This document shows, piece by piece, positions 24,323 through 32,835 of a DNA stretch of 33,696 nucleotides. Within the stretch, counting starts at the first letter, position 1. Each line of letters starts with the position of its first letter. Made by a program: the position numbers and the translations under genes. The notes below the pieces were generated by a model. That model saw nothing but the letters and a program-made list of their open reading frames with translations. It ran no database searches and was not told the origin of the DNA. Origin of the DNA: Chloroflexota bacterium. GTDB lineage: Bacteria > Chloroflexota > Anaerolineae > Anaerolineales > UBA4823. The stretch lies in the NCBI GenBank assembly GCA_012798185.1, contig JAAZNS010000475.1, positions 1 through 33,696 of the forward strand. Reading direction: 5' to 3'.

Positions 24323-25474
24323 ATGGAAAATCAAAATCTAGAAGAAACAAGATCTACCCCCCTGCCGTCATTACCCGCCGATAATTCCGGTTTTGATGAT
24401 ACGATGGCAGTACCTTTGGAGAACGAAGGGGGAAGCAGGCTTCCCTCTCCCCCTGCTTCTGGCAAAAGAAAACCGAAACCATTGCGCATGGTTATCCTTT
24501 TGGGTATTGGAGGGCTTATTCTAGCTGCGGTAATCAGTGCTTTTGCCGGCTACCGCTCTGGCCTTTCTTCCCGCACGAGAGCTCAGGAAACGCAGGTTGC
24601 CAGTTCGTTGCAGCAGCAATACGATCTGGCTGTGCAAGAAATTCAAGAAAAGAATTATGAACGGGCTCATCAAAGATTGGAATACATTATTCAAATCAAT
24701 CCATCTTTTCCTGGGGTGACTGAAAAACTGGCTGAGGTAATTATGCAAATGAATATAACACCTACGCCAATACCCTCACCCACACCCGAGATGACCCCCA
24801 CGCCCGACCTGCGCGGCGCTGAAGAACTTTATTCCCAGGCGCAGCAATATCTGTATAACAGCGACTGGACGAAAGCCATCGATACTGCCCTCACGCTGCG
24901 CAAGAATAATATCGATTATCAACCAGTGTTGGTGGACGACCTCATTTATACTGCTTTGCTCAATCGCGGGAAGGATAAAATCTTAAAACTTCGAGATCTG
25001 GAAGGCGGCATTTACGATTTAACCCTTTCAGAACGTTTTGGTCCGCTCGATGCCGAATCAAAAAGTTACCTGACTTTTTCCAGGTTATACATTACCGGCG
25101 CCAGCTTTTGGGAATTGGATTGGGGACAGGCAGTTTATTATTTTGCGCAGGTAGCACCTTCATTGCCAAACCTCACCGACAATTCCGGCTGGTCGGCAAC
25201 GGAACGATACCGATTGGCATTGATCAACTACGGCGGTGTTTTGGCAAATCAAAAACAGTGGTGCCAGGCAGCAGAACAATATGCCACCGCAATTTCGCTG
25301 GGCTCTGCATCTGACGAAGTCAAAAATGCGTATAATAATGTGCTGCAAAAATGCGGCGGACCTGCTCAGCCAACTCAGGCGCCCGAAAACGTCACCAACG
25401 AGACTGTCGAAGCCCCTGAGCCCACCCCTGAAACTGAGGAACCACAAGAAACTGTTGAAGTTCCGCAGCCGTAA
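24323..25474 (+). CDS. Single-pass membrane protein with TPR-like repeats and TP-rich linkers
   Basis: 383 residues from ATG 24323, chosen because TATAAT stands 7 nt upstream. Order: Pro/Ser-rich acidic cytoplasmic start, Lys-rich KRKPKPLR, one membrane helix (about 55-76), then an outer part with TPR-like helices (QQQYDLAVQEIQEKNYERAH, QRLEYIIQINPSFPGV), a PTPIPSPTPEMTPTPD linker, a second helical block up to about 350 (AAEQYATAISLGSASDEVKN) and a Thr/Pro/Glu-rich tail. It looks like an extracytoplasmic scaffold of unknown partner. Only two Cys. Followed after 140 bp by the lipoprotein gene on the same strand. Confidence 0.8.
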   Translation: MENQNLEETRSTPLPSLPADNSGFDDTMAVPLENEGGSRLPSPPASGKRKPKPLRMVILLGIGGLILAAVISAFAGYRSGLSSRTRAQETQVASSLQQQYDLAVQEIQEKNYERAHQRLEYIIQINPSFPGVTEKLAEVIMQMNITPTPIPSPTPEMTPTPDLRGAEELYSQAQQYLYNSDWTKAIDTALTLRKNNIDYQPVLVDDLIYTALLNRGKDKILKLRDLEGGIYDLTLSERFGPLDAESKSYLTFSRLYITGASFWELDWGQAVYYFAQVAPSLPNLTDNSGWSATERYRLALINYGGVLANQKQWCQAAEQYATAISLGSASDEVKNAYNNVLQKCGGPAQPTQAPENVTNETVEAPEPTPETEEPQETVEVPQP

Positions 25475-25614
25475 AATCGCCCCAGAGGAAAATCTTTTCG
25501 GCTTTTTGGGTTGTCCAAGACGATGGCATAATCAGCTTGGTCAACCACCAGCAATGCCTGTTTTGTTATTTATTTTTTTTATCAATAAAGCAGGATTGTT
25601 AAGGAGAATACATA

Positions 25615-26355
25615 ATGAACATTAAAAAGAATTTAACGAAAGTTATTTCACTTTCTTTATTGGTCATGGTATTAGTTTCAGGTTGCAGTATATTCCCCAA
25701 GGCAGTTGAGCCGACACCTTTGCCCACAAACACAATTGCCCCTCTCCCGATGCCAACCAATCCTTTACCACCGCCCCCCACCGCAGAGCCTTCGCCCACT
25801 TTCACTGAAATTCCTCCCTCACCCATTCCACCCACCGAGACGGTCACACCGCTGCCGATAATGATGGAAACAGCCACACCTTTGCCGACCCAGGGAAGCG
25901 CCTCAAGCGGAACCAGCCGCTGTAATGGCTTGCATGGCAGGCTCGAAGTGCGCGTATATATCGGGGAAGCAGCCAGTGTGGGCATGGAAGCCTTCTCCAT
26001 TGGTGAAATACCATTTGGGGTCACCACCTCATATGCCCCATACCGCATCCAGGGAAAAGGCAAGCTTGTTCAAAAAGGTAAAACTGAAGAAGATTGGGGC
26101 TTTTATAAAGCGGATATTAACATGACGGGTTCGGTCTCCGGACAATGCCTGACCGGTGAGCATGACGGCGAGCTGCGCCTCAATGTGTCGTTAGCCGGCA
26201 ACCGTACGGTAACGGTACGGGCACGTGGATTTAACAAGACGTTCACACTATCGGGCGGCGATAATATGCCGATAACCATGATGTGGCAGGAGGGGTATTA
26301 TTGGGCGGCGAATGAATGGATATTCGTAATCCATAAGGGTCCGGGAGAGGATTAG
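25615..26355 (+). CDS. TP-rich lipoprotein of unknown function
   Basis: A 246-residue lipoprotein: signal MNIKKNLTKVISLSLLVMVL ending in lipobox LVSGC, with the lipid-carrying Cys24. Residues 32-98 are a Pro/Thr linker (PTPLPTNTIAPLPMPTNPLP and similar), a stalk typical of Anaerolineae surface lipoproteins. The C-terminal domain (about 100-246) is beta-rich with CNGLHGRLEVRVYIGEAASV, a second Cys in GQCLTGEHDGELRLNVSLAG that could pair with the first, and NRTVTVRARGF. No family recognised. AAGGAG (25601-25606) marks the start. Confidence 0.82.
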   Translation: MNIKKNLTKVISLSLLVMVLVSGCSIFPKAVEPTPLPTNTIAPLPMPTNPLPPPPTAEPSPTFTEIPPSPIPPTETVTPLPIMMETATPLPTQGSASSGTSRCNGLHGRLEVRVYIGEAASVGMEAFSIGEIPFGVTTSYAPYRIQGKGKLVQKGKTEEDWGFYKADINMTGSVSGQCLTGEHDGELRLNVSLAGNRTVTVRARGFNKTFTLSGGDNMPITMMWQEGYYWAANEWIFVIHKGPGED

Positions 26356-26440
26356 CAGGATCATTCGTGTCTTCTGTTAATTTACAATGAAGCGAAATTT
26401 GGGTTTCCCTCGGTTTTTTCTACCGATTTTCATTTCCCTC

Positions 26441-27970
26441 TTACGGTTCGAATTCGATCAGCATAAAAGGCTGTTTGGGGAAATAGAGATACGCTTTGCG
26501 TTCAGGGAATGCCCGGGCAACGGCGGTATTCTCCTTTTCCCCCTTATTGATAACAAAGATGAACGGTGTATCCAGGAAGGCGTCTTGCAGCTCCAGCAGG
26601 GCGCCGTATTCAGTCCATTTATTGGGGTAGACAATCACCAATGCAGGGGTGAGTGCCCGGGCTTGTTCGGTGTAGAAAGGTTTAAGTCGTTCGCGGGTCA
26701 CGCCGTATAAACCGTACATGCTTTGCAGGCGCTGAGGGGTGTAATAAAGCAAGTTGACACTTACAAAAAAAACGACCACCAGCAAAGTGGAAAAGAGCCG
26801 CAGCCGGCGCCAGAGGTTATGCCGCGGAAGAATGTCATCAGGATACAACCGCCAGCCTGCCAGCCAGACGATACCCGCCGCACTGAGGATGGTCAATGAG
26901 AACAAGCCTTCGTAATAATAGCGCGGACCATACAGGTTTGCGCCAATCCAGTAAAAAATATACACAAACACCAGGCTGGGGAAAACAGCAATGGCGGGCA
27001 AAGCTTTCCAATTGCGTTTATGCAGCAGCGCCGCCAATCCAAAAGGCAGGAATAGCCACGAAGCCTTGAACCAGCCGAACAGATCTGTATAACCAACCCG
27101 CAGACTGAAACGGGTGTTGATCCTGGCAGAATGCAGTGTGTGACCGCCTTCTGCCCTGCCAAAACCTTCGCCAAAACCAACCTTATCGTATTGCCACCAC
27201 AATGTGTAGGGATTTAATAATGGATCGCCGGTGACGGCTGCCTGCCATAGGAAGAGTAATCCGGTGAATGCCAGCACCGCCAGGCAGTAGATAACCAGAC
27301 GCAGGCGATTTTTGTTCCCGCCTTGCACGAAAAGGTAAAGCCCGTGCAGGGCAAACGGTAATGACACTCCCACGGCAGTGAGCGGGCGGGTAAGAATAAG
27401 CAACCCCAGCGATATGGCTGAGACGGTCGGTGGCAGCCACCGCCATCGCTCTGGCAATGGGCTGGTTTCCGCTGGTTGCCAGGAATCCAACCAGCCCAAA
27501 ACGAAGGTCAGGCTGAGGAACAATCCAAAAGGGTGGGAGAGCAGCGAACCGGAGTTCATCAAGAAAAACGGGGAAACGAGCGTGAGTCCGGCAGCGAGCA
27601 ACCCTACAATAGGGCTGAACAAACGCTTGCCCAGGCGGTAGGTGAGCCACACACCTGCGCCAGCCAGCAGCGGATTGACCCAGCTCCGTGCATTCAAGAT
27701 CAATCCCAGTGCCAGCATAGCAGGCCAGCCGGGAGGATATTTACCAAAACGCTGCCCTTTGTAATCGACGACAAATGGCGTTAAGAAGGATTCGGGATAA
27801 GGCGGCGATGGCAAAGTCAGATGACCCCTGGCAATTGCCTGTGCCTGCCAGACATATGCCATTTCATCTTCCAAATGCGCCATCTGCTCGAAGATGCGGG
27901 AAGCCACAAAATAGCCTGCCAGTAAACCCAGCAGGCTAAAGCTTAATGCAATGCGGTCATAACGGGTCAT
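26441..27970 (-). CDS. GT-C membrane glycosyltransferase (GT39/ArnT-like)
   Basis: A 509-residue multi-pass membrane protein with the hallmark acidic motif in the first outer loop, HLEDEMAYVWQAQAIARG (Asp35/Glu36), as in dolichyl- or undecaprenyl-phosphate sugar:protein/lipid transferases. It has about 10-12 hydrophobic helices and a LRVGYTDLFGW/YGPRYYYEGLF segment typical of this group. It would transfer a sugar from a lipid carrier to a protein or lipid on the outer face of the membrane; donor and acceptor unknown. It follows the bisphosphate nucleotidase gene by 13 bp, one operon. Confidence 0.82.
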   Translation of the reverse strand: MTRYDRIALSFSLLGLLAGYFVASRIFEQMAHLEDEMAYVWQAQAIARGHLTLPSPPYPESFLTPFVVDYKGQRFGKYPPGWPAMLALGLILNARSWVNPLLAGAGVWLTYRLGKRLFSPIVGLLAAGLTLVSPFFLMNSGSLLSHPFGLFLSLTFVLGWLDSWQPAETSPLPERWRWLPPTVSAISLGLLILTRPLTAVGVSLPFALHGLYLFVQGGNKNRLRLVIYCLAVLAFTGLLFLWQAAVTGDPLLNPYTLWWQYDKVGFGEGFGRAEGGHTLHSARINTRFSLRVGYTDLFGWFKASWLFLPFGLAALLHKRNWKALPAIAVFPSLVFVYIFYWIGANLYGPRYYYEGLFSLTILSAAGIVWLAGWRLYPDDILPRHNLWRRLRLFSTLLVVVFFVSVNLLYYTPQRLQSMYGLYGVTRERLKPFYTEQARALTPALVIVYPNKWTEYGALLELQDAFLDTPFIFVINKGEKENTAVARAFPERKAYLYFPKQPFMLIEFEP

Positions 27971-27983
27971 AAAAAATCAGCGG

Positions 27984-28988
27984 TTAATCACCCGACCAGG
28001 CGCCAATGGCATCCAGGGCTTTTAAGGCAGGGCGATGCAACAGCCCATTAGAGGCGCAGATGCCGCGGTTTTTCGCCAAAGTTCTGCCCTGGTTAAAATC
28101 CAGATTTTTGCCGAGAATATCGGTGATCCGCCCCCCCGCTTCTTCGAGGATGATCGAACCGGCGGCTTGATCCCATATTTTTTCCCGGTAATCGGGTTTG
28201 GCAGAGGAGAGCAAACGCAGCAAAAGGTCGCCCTTACCAGCTGCCAATACAGCGTATTTTGCCTGACTGTCCATCCGCAGCGGTTCGACGCTGATCCCCA
28301 TGATTTGTATAAATTCGTCAATCTGGGTGACATTGGTATGGCCAGATTCGAAGGAGCGCAGCAAGCGCGCCTGCGAAGGTTTGCTGCGCTGGGAGACATT
28401 CAAGGGTGAAAACTCACCCGGTGCATCGAGCGGGGTAACCCAGGCGCCTTGGCCGCGCGCAGCCACCACCAGCGAGCCGGTGCCGCACAAATCGGGGCGG
28501 TATGCATCGGTTAGATTAGGGCAGCCCAGAACGCCCAGCGCTACGCGCCCATTTTCAATGAGCGCTAATGCTACGGCATACTGGTCGCCGCGCAGGAAAC
28601 CTTTGGTGCCATCGATTGGATCCAAACACCAAAAACGTCCCGCTGGCTGCGCAGCACCTTTATCTACCCAATTGCACACGGTTTCGGGGGTGGATCGCTT
28701 AGTAAACTGCCTCACATAATACGTTACCATTTCGAGGGTTTGGCTGCTTTCCGGCTGCCGCAATGTTTCAGCATCTTCTTCGGCTACCAGGGGGTCGTGC
28801 GGAAAAACCTGCTCCAACAGCCAGGCAACCACTGCCTGAGAGGCGAAATCGGCAACTGTTACCGGCGAGCGGTCTTCTTTGGTTAGGGTTGAGGAAACCA
28901 GATCCGCCTGGATACGCTGCACCACCTGAGCAGCTTGCCTGACAGCATGCAGTGCGAATTTTATTTCAGGGTTGTTCAGGTCGATCAT
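27984..28988 (-). CDS. 3'(2'),5'-bisphosphate nucleotidase (HAL2/CysQ-like)
   Basis: A Li-sensitive, Mg-dependent phosphatase that turns 3'-phosphoadenosine 5'-phosphate (PAP) into AMP, so it clears a by-product of sulfate assimilation and sulfation. Motifs: VAEEDAE (metal Glu), LDPIDGTKGFLRGDQYAVAL (Asp pair and the HAL2-type GTKGF, which separates it from inositol phosphatases), and IWDQAAGSIILEEAGG. I start at ATG 28988, with AAGGTGG directly upstream, giving 334 residues; the frame from 29045 is longer but without RBS. It is co-transcribed with the glycosyltransferase. Confidence 0.87.
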   Translation of the reverse strand: MIDLNNPEIKFALHAVRQAAQVVQRIQADLVSSTLTKEDRSPVTVADFASQAVVAWLLEQVFPHDPLVAEEDAETLRQPESSQTLEMVTYYVRQFTKRSTPETVCNWVDKGAAQPAGRFWCLDPIDGTKGFLRGDQYAVALALIENGRVALGVLGCPNLTDAYRPDLCGTGSLVVAARGQGAWVTPLDAPGEFSPLNVSQRSKPSQARLLRSFESGHTNVTQIDEFIQIMGISVEPLRMDSQAKYAVLAAGKGDLLLRLLSSAKPDYREKIWDQAAGSIILEEAGGRITDILGKNLDFNQGRTLAKNRGICASNGLLHRPALKALDAIGAWSGD

Positions 28989-29156
28989 ACGCCACCTTGA
29001 TATATTGAGGTAATAAACGATAACACAAAAAGTCGAAGGGCTCAAGGATATTAAATAAAATTCACAGATCGAAACTTGGCATCTTGTTAAATCTATTCAG
29101 AGGATTTGCAGTAACGACTTCAAACATCGGTTTTTACAGAAAACGAAAACCTGAAA

Positions 29157-30527
29157 TCAACGGCTCGCTATTTCACCAGATAAATCATAGGTCATGGCGC
29201 CGGTAATGCGCACCGATACGATCTCTCCGAGGGGGGCTTCCCCTTCGATCAGTACCAAGCCGTCAATCTCGGGGGCATCACGATATGAGCGACCCAAAGA
29301 GATACGCTCATTATTCTCATTTCCAGAGATTTCATCTTCCACATTCCCTTGACCCTCAATCAGCACTTGCAGTGTCTTTCCGATAAAGGATTGATTGATT
29401 TCCAGGGAAATGGATTGCTGCATTTCCATGACCTGCTGGTAGCGTTGTTCTTTTACCTCAGCGGGGATGGGGTCACCCAGGGATTCGGCGGGAACGCCCC
29501 GCTCGAAAGAATATAGAAAAACCCCAAGGCGGTCGAAGCGGATTTCCCGGATAAAATCCAGCAGTGCCTGGAATTCAGCCTCGGTTTCACCGGGATAGCC
29601 GACGATAAAGGTAGTGCGCAATGCCAGCCCCGGCAGCGCTTTGCGCACCTTCTCCAAGGTACGTCTTACACTATCGATATTAGACGGGCGGTGCATGCGT
29701 TTGAGCGTTTCAGGATGGGCATGCTGCAAAGGCAAATCCAGGTAAGGGAGAATTTGAGGATGGTTTGCCATCACCTCGACCAGCCGATCGCTTACCAAAC
29801 CGGGGTAGGCATAAAGAGTACGCCACCAGCTGATCTTCGGTGCGGCTTCGACCAAGCCTTCCAGTAATTCCGCCAGTCCGTCTTGCATCCCCAAATCGTA
29901 GCCATAGCCGGTGGTATCCTGAGCGATCAGCACAATCTCTTTGATACCCCGCTCCTGAAGAAAGAGCGCTTCGTTAAGCAAAATCGGCATGGGGCGGCTG
30001 ACAGCGGAACCTTTGATTAGGGGGATGGCGCAAAAAGCGCACGGGTGGCGGCAGCCATCGCTGATCTTTAAATAGGCGCTGCCGCCCTGGATAGCAGCAC
30101 CGATGGCACCGCGTTCGTCCCTGCCTACATGGGGTGTCTCAGGAAGGTGGATTAAAGGTTTTGGCAGCCCGCTCAGGCGCAGTTTTCCCACCACGTCGAC
30201 GATATCCATCCAGCGGCGGGTGCCCAAGATGCCGTCTATGCCTGATATGCGCTGTGCCACCTCACGACCAAACCGCTGAGTGAGACAACCAGCAGCAATG
30301 AGAAGCTGGTTTCTGCGCTTATTCTCTGCCAGGTCTGCTAAAACTTCATAAGACTCTTCCCTCGCCAGGGCAATAAAGCCACAGGTATTGACCAACAATA
30401 CTCCAGCATCTTGGGGTGTTTCCACCAGCCGATAACCGGCTTTGGTGAGCAGCTGCGCCATACCATCGGAATCTACCGTATTTTTTGCACAACCCAACGA
30501 GACAAGGAAAACCGATTTATCGACCAT
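29157..30527 (-). CDS. rimO: Ribosomal protein uS12 methylthiotransferase
   Basis: A radical-SAM enzyme that adds a methylthio group to the conserved Asp of ribosomal protein S12. The N-terminal domain carries cluster cysteines Cys13 (SLGCAKNTVDSDGM), Cys49 (VNTCGFI) and Cys81 (AAGCLTQ). The radical SAM cluster is CxxxCxxC at Cys159, Cys163, Cys166 (SDGCRHPCAFCAIP). LIAQDTTGYGYDLG and the final GRSYRDAPEIDGLVLIEG of the TRAM domain point to RimO rather than MiaB. 456 residues, normal. The promoter at 30537-30565 gives an almost leaderless message. Confidence 0.96.
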   Translation of the reverse strand: MVDKSVFLVSLGCAKNTVDSDGMAQLLTKAGYRLVETPQDAGVLLVNTCGFIALAREESYEVLADLAENKRRNQLLIAAGCLTQRFGREVAQRISGIDGILGTRRWMDIVDVVGKLRLSGLPKPLIHLPETPHVGRDERGAIGAAIQGGSAYLKISDGCRHPCAFCAIPLIKGSAVSRPMPILLNEALFLQERGIKEIVLIAQDTTGYGYDLGMQDGLAELLEGLVEAAPKISWWRTLYAYPGLVSDRLVEVMANHPQILPYLDLPLQHAHPETLKRMHRPSNIDSVRRTLEKVRKALPGLALRTTFIVGYPGETEAEFQALLDFIREIRFDRLGVFLYSFERGVPAESLGDPIPAEVKEQRYQQVMEMQQSISLEINQSFIGKTLQVLIEGQGNVEDEISGNENNERISLGRSYRDAPEIDGLVLIEGEAPLGEIVSVRITGAMTYDLSGEIASR

Positions 30528-30536
30528 GGGAGAAAT

Positions 30537-30565
30537 ATTTTACATAAAAAATCGAAAAACAACAA
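30537..30565 (-). promoter_or_regulatory. Predicted rimO promoter, near-leaderless
   Basis: Minus-strand -35 TTGTTG (30565-30560), 17-nt spacer, -10 TAAAAT (30542-30537), then 9 nt to the ATG at 30527 and no Shine-Dalgarno sequence. Confidence 0.55.
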
Positions 30566-30692
30566 AGAAGACAAAAAAGGAATTCATGAAGAAGCTAATA
30601 TACTAACTAATTATTGATAATAAATACAGTTCCTGCATATCTTACCTAAGTGCAAGTTATAAATACAAAAACTCATAATGGATATTCTGAGT

Positions 30693-30708
30693 ATCCTGTT
30701 CATCCTGT
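30693..30708. repeat. Short ATCCTGT tandem, dispersed type
   Basis: ATCCTGTTCATCCTGT holds two ATCCTGT units 9 bp apart; on the other strand it is ACAGGATGAACAGGAT, the same motif as at 13035-13056. It is in the 198-bp space between rimO and the RodZ-like gene. Confidence 0.45.
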
Positions 30709-30725
30709 GTTAATAGCAAACTATA

Positions 30726-31982
30726 TCATAGCTGCGGGGTTGGACTAGGAGAAGGGGTTATTCGCGAGGTTGGACTGGGCCGTAGGGTCTCTGTGGGGCT
30801 GGGAGTGATACTTGGGGTTGGCGCAAGAATACCTTCGACGGTGTAAATTTGGTCAATCACCTGACCAAAAGTTCCTAAGGTACCCATATCTTTCTGGTTA
30901 TATAGAACCTGTAATGCAGCTGCATTACCGGTTAGAATTTCCACCTGCTTCTCGCCGCTGAACTGATAAGCGGTGCCGGGGAGAACGCGCCCGTCGAATT
31001 CCACTTTACCATCCACCAGAATTCGCATCCAAGCTCGTTGATGGATAGTGATATTGACCTGCACCAACCCGGGTATAGTCACTGCCTGAGTCTCGAGGGT
31101 GGTGGTAATGGCTGGCTGATTTACGATAGCAGGCAGGGTCGCTGCAGACTGCGTGGCGGTGGGCGTTTCTGTTGCCGGGATTGCGCTGGGAGTTTGCCGC
31201 GCCAGTAATACATCGGCAATAGACGGTGCCGTGGGAGTAGGCTCTTCATCGGCGCTCATGGAAAAAATGCGGTTCATTCCCCATACAACAAATCCAATCA
31301 AAAAAGCAACCACGATAATGGTAAGGAACAATTCACCACTTAGCCAGCGATGTAATCCAAAAGGCAGGTGCAGCCCGCGTGGTAAAAAAGATTTCCGCCG
31401 CGGCTTGGCGGTTTGCCGGATGAAAAGGCGAGCCTGGAGGGCATCCGCAAAGCGCAGCAAAAGCGCTTCTGCATCCAAGCCGAGGAATATCGCATAGTTA
31501 TTCAACATACCGCGCCCTTGCACAGGCGAGGGCAATGAATCAAATTCGCCTTCTTCCATATGCAGCAATTGATGCTGACGAACCCGGGTATGCTTTTCCA
31601 CATCTTCCAGCGATAATCCCAAAAGCTCTCTTTGGCGGCGCAATTGTTGACCAATCTCCTTGAAAATCGCATCCACTTCTGATGGTGCGGCGCTAATTGC
31701 GCTGCCAGGCGAAGTTGCTTGAGACAACACGTTATTTGGCTTGATGGATTCCTGGCATGCACTCAGCGCAGCCAGCAGCGGTTCTGCATCCAAACCCAAG
31801 TACGAAGCATAAGCGCGGAGAAAACCGCGCGCCTGGGTAATGGAAGGCAAAGCATTGAAATCATCGCTTTCCAGGGCGCGTAAATACCCCACCCGCATGT
31901 ATGTTGCCTTGGAGGCTTCTTCCAGGCTTATCGAGCGTTTTTCACGCGCTTGCCGGAGTTTTTCACCGATCGATTCGTTCAT
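30726..31982 (-). CDS. RodZ-like protein with two tandem HTH domains
   Basis: A 418-residue protein of cell-shape type architecture. HTH 1 is at about 5-72 (IGEKLRQAREKRSISLEEAS... RAYASYLGLDAEPLL); HTH 2 at about 109-180 (IGQQLRRQRELLGLSLEDVE... NNYAIFLGLDAEALL). Both are of the HTH_25 (RodZ) kind. A basic stretch (PRRKSFLPRG) precedes one membrane helix (about 217-239). A TP-rich outer linker, a beta-rich DUF4115-like domain (about 308-378: QRAWMRILVDGKVEFDGRVL) and a Ser/Thr/Pro tail follow. RodZ has a single HTH and binds MreB; duplication is unusual. It may organise the cytoskeleton or act as a membrane-tethered DNA binder. Confidence 0.85.
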   Translation of the reverse strand: MNESIGEKLRQAREKRSISLEEASKATYMRVGYLRALESDDFNALPSITQARGFLRAYASYLGLDAEPLLAALSACQESIKPNNVLSQATSPGSAISAAPSEVDAIFKEIGQQLRRQRELLGLSLEDVEKHTRVRQHQLLHMEEGEFDSLPSPVQGRGMLNNYAIFLGLDAEALLLRFADALQARLFIRQTAKPRRKSFLPRGLHLPFGLHRWLSGELFLTIIVVAFLIGFVVWGMNRIFSMSADEEPTPTAPSIADVLLARQTPSAIPATETPTATQSAATLPAIVNQPAITTTLETQAVTIPGLVQVNITIHQRAWMRILVDGKVEFDGRVLPGTAYQFSGEKQVEILTGNAAALQVLYNQKDMGTLGTFGQVIDQIYTVEGILAPTPSITPSPTETLRPSPTSRITPSPSPTPQL

Positions 31983-32017
31983 TGCTCTTTTGCGTAATTA
32001 GGGCGAAAAACCACAAA

Positions 32018-32053
32018 GGGCGGGTTTCTCCCATCGGGTAGAAAATCCCGCCC
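32018..32053 (-). terminator. Intrinsic terminator after rplI
   Basis: GGGCGGG (minus 32053-32047) pairs with CCCGCCC (32024-32018), with TTTTC/GAGAAA extending the stem inside. TTTGTGGTTTTT follows. It separates rplI from the RodZ-like gene; some read-through is possible. Confidence 0.7.
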
Positions 32054-32120
32054 CAAGGATCATGGGGTCGAAGAGAGTGATGGAAAAGCAATTCTGGCTT
32101 CCCACCACACGCATCCTGCT

Positions 32121-32675
32121 TTAGCTTTGTTCGGCAGGCGATTCCGCTTCTGCTTCTGTTTCTACCGAGGGCGCTGCTTCTTCTGGCTCTTCCACTGCGG
32201 GTTGCGTATCCTGAGGTATTTCAGCTGCCTCACCCTCGCGATGGACTATCACCATCACAGCAGGGATCAGGTCCAAAGTCAGACGCACATGCACTTTATG
32301 CTCGCCCAACACACGAATGGGTTGCATATCCAACTGGCGGCGGTCCACTTCAAAGCCCAATTTTTCCTTGATCGCTGAGGCGATCATCTGGGGTGTGATA
32401 GAGCCATAAAGTTTACCGGTTTCCCCGGCTTTTGCAGCAAAGGTTAATACCAATTTTTCTAATTGCTCGGCAACGCCGCTAAGTTCTTGATTTAGCTGAT
32501 TACGGGTTGCTGCAGCACTGGTGCGGATTTTTTCTATCTGCTTCAAGGCGCCAGAGGTGGCTAAAACCGCCAGCCCCTGAGGAAGCAAAAAATTCCTGCC
32601 ATAGCCATCGGCGACTTTTTTAACATCACCAGCCCTGCCAAGTTTGTAAACATCTTTCAACAACAGTACTTTCAT
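32121..32675 (-). CDS. rplI: 50S ribosomal protein L9 with acidic C-terminal extension
   Basis: Large-subunit protein bL9, binding 23S rRNA at the L1 stalk base. The N-domain MKVLLLKDVYKLGRAGDVKKV and VADGYGRNFLLPQGLA is canonical; the connecting helix and C-domain (KLYGSITPQMIASAIKEKLG) follow. I start at ATG 32675, ten bases after AAAGGG, not at the TTG 9 nt upstream. The usual length is about 150; here 184, because residues after about 150 form a Glu/Ala/Pro tail (PAVEEPEEAAPSVETEAEAE). rpsF, ssb and rpsR, common neighbours, are absent from the window. Confidence 0.96.
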   Translation of the reverse strand: MKVLLLKDVYKLGRAGDVKKVADGYGRNFLLPQGLAVLATSGALKQIEKIRTSAAATRNQLNQELSGVAEQLEKLVLTFAAKAGETGKLYGSITPQMIASAIKEKLGFEVDRRQLDMQPIRVLGEHKVHVRLTLDLIPAVMVIVHREGEAAEIPQDTQPAVEEPEEAAPSVETEAEAESPAEQS

Positions 32676-32702
32676 ATTGATCAAGCCCTTTCGTAAATAA
32701 GA

Positions 32703-32751
32703 TCTGTATGATACAGACCCGGGCGAAGGGTACCACGCCGCGGGCGAAGGG
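32703..32751. promoter_or_regulatory. rplI/recO divergent control region: palindrome and spaced direct repeats
   Basis: TCTGTAT-g-ATACAGA (32703-32717) is a 7-bp palindrome. Directly next to it CGGGCGAAGGG occurs twice, at 32720-32730 and 32741-32751, 21 bp apart, i.e. two helical turns. The position between rplI (minus) and recO (plus) suggests protein binding sites; the factor is unknown. Confidence 0.4.
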
Positions 32752-32823
32752 ATTTTACCAGAAGGATTTCAGTGAGTCCAGAGGGGGATTTGTGAATTCG
32801 AGATTGATGAGTGGTGAAAAGGG

Positions 32824-32829
32824 TATAAT
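32824..32829 (+). promoter_or_regulatory. recO -10 box, leaderless spacing
   Basis: TATAAT six bases before the recO ATG, with no Shine-Dalgarno sequence. A TTGATG at 32804-32809 is only 14 nt upstream, so the -35 is uncertain. Confidence 0.45.
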
Positions 32830-32835
32830 CATTTT

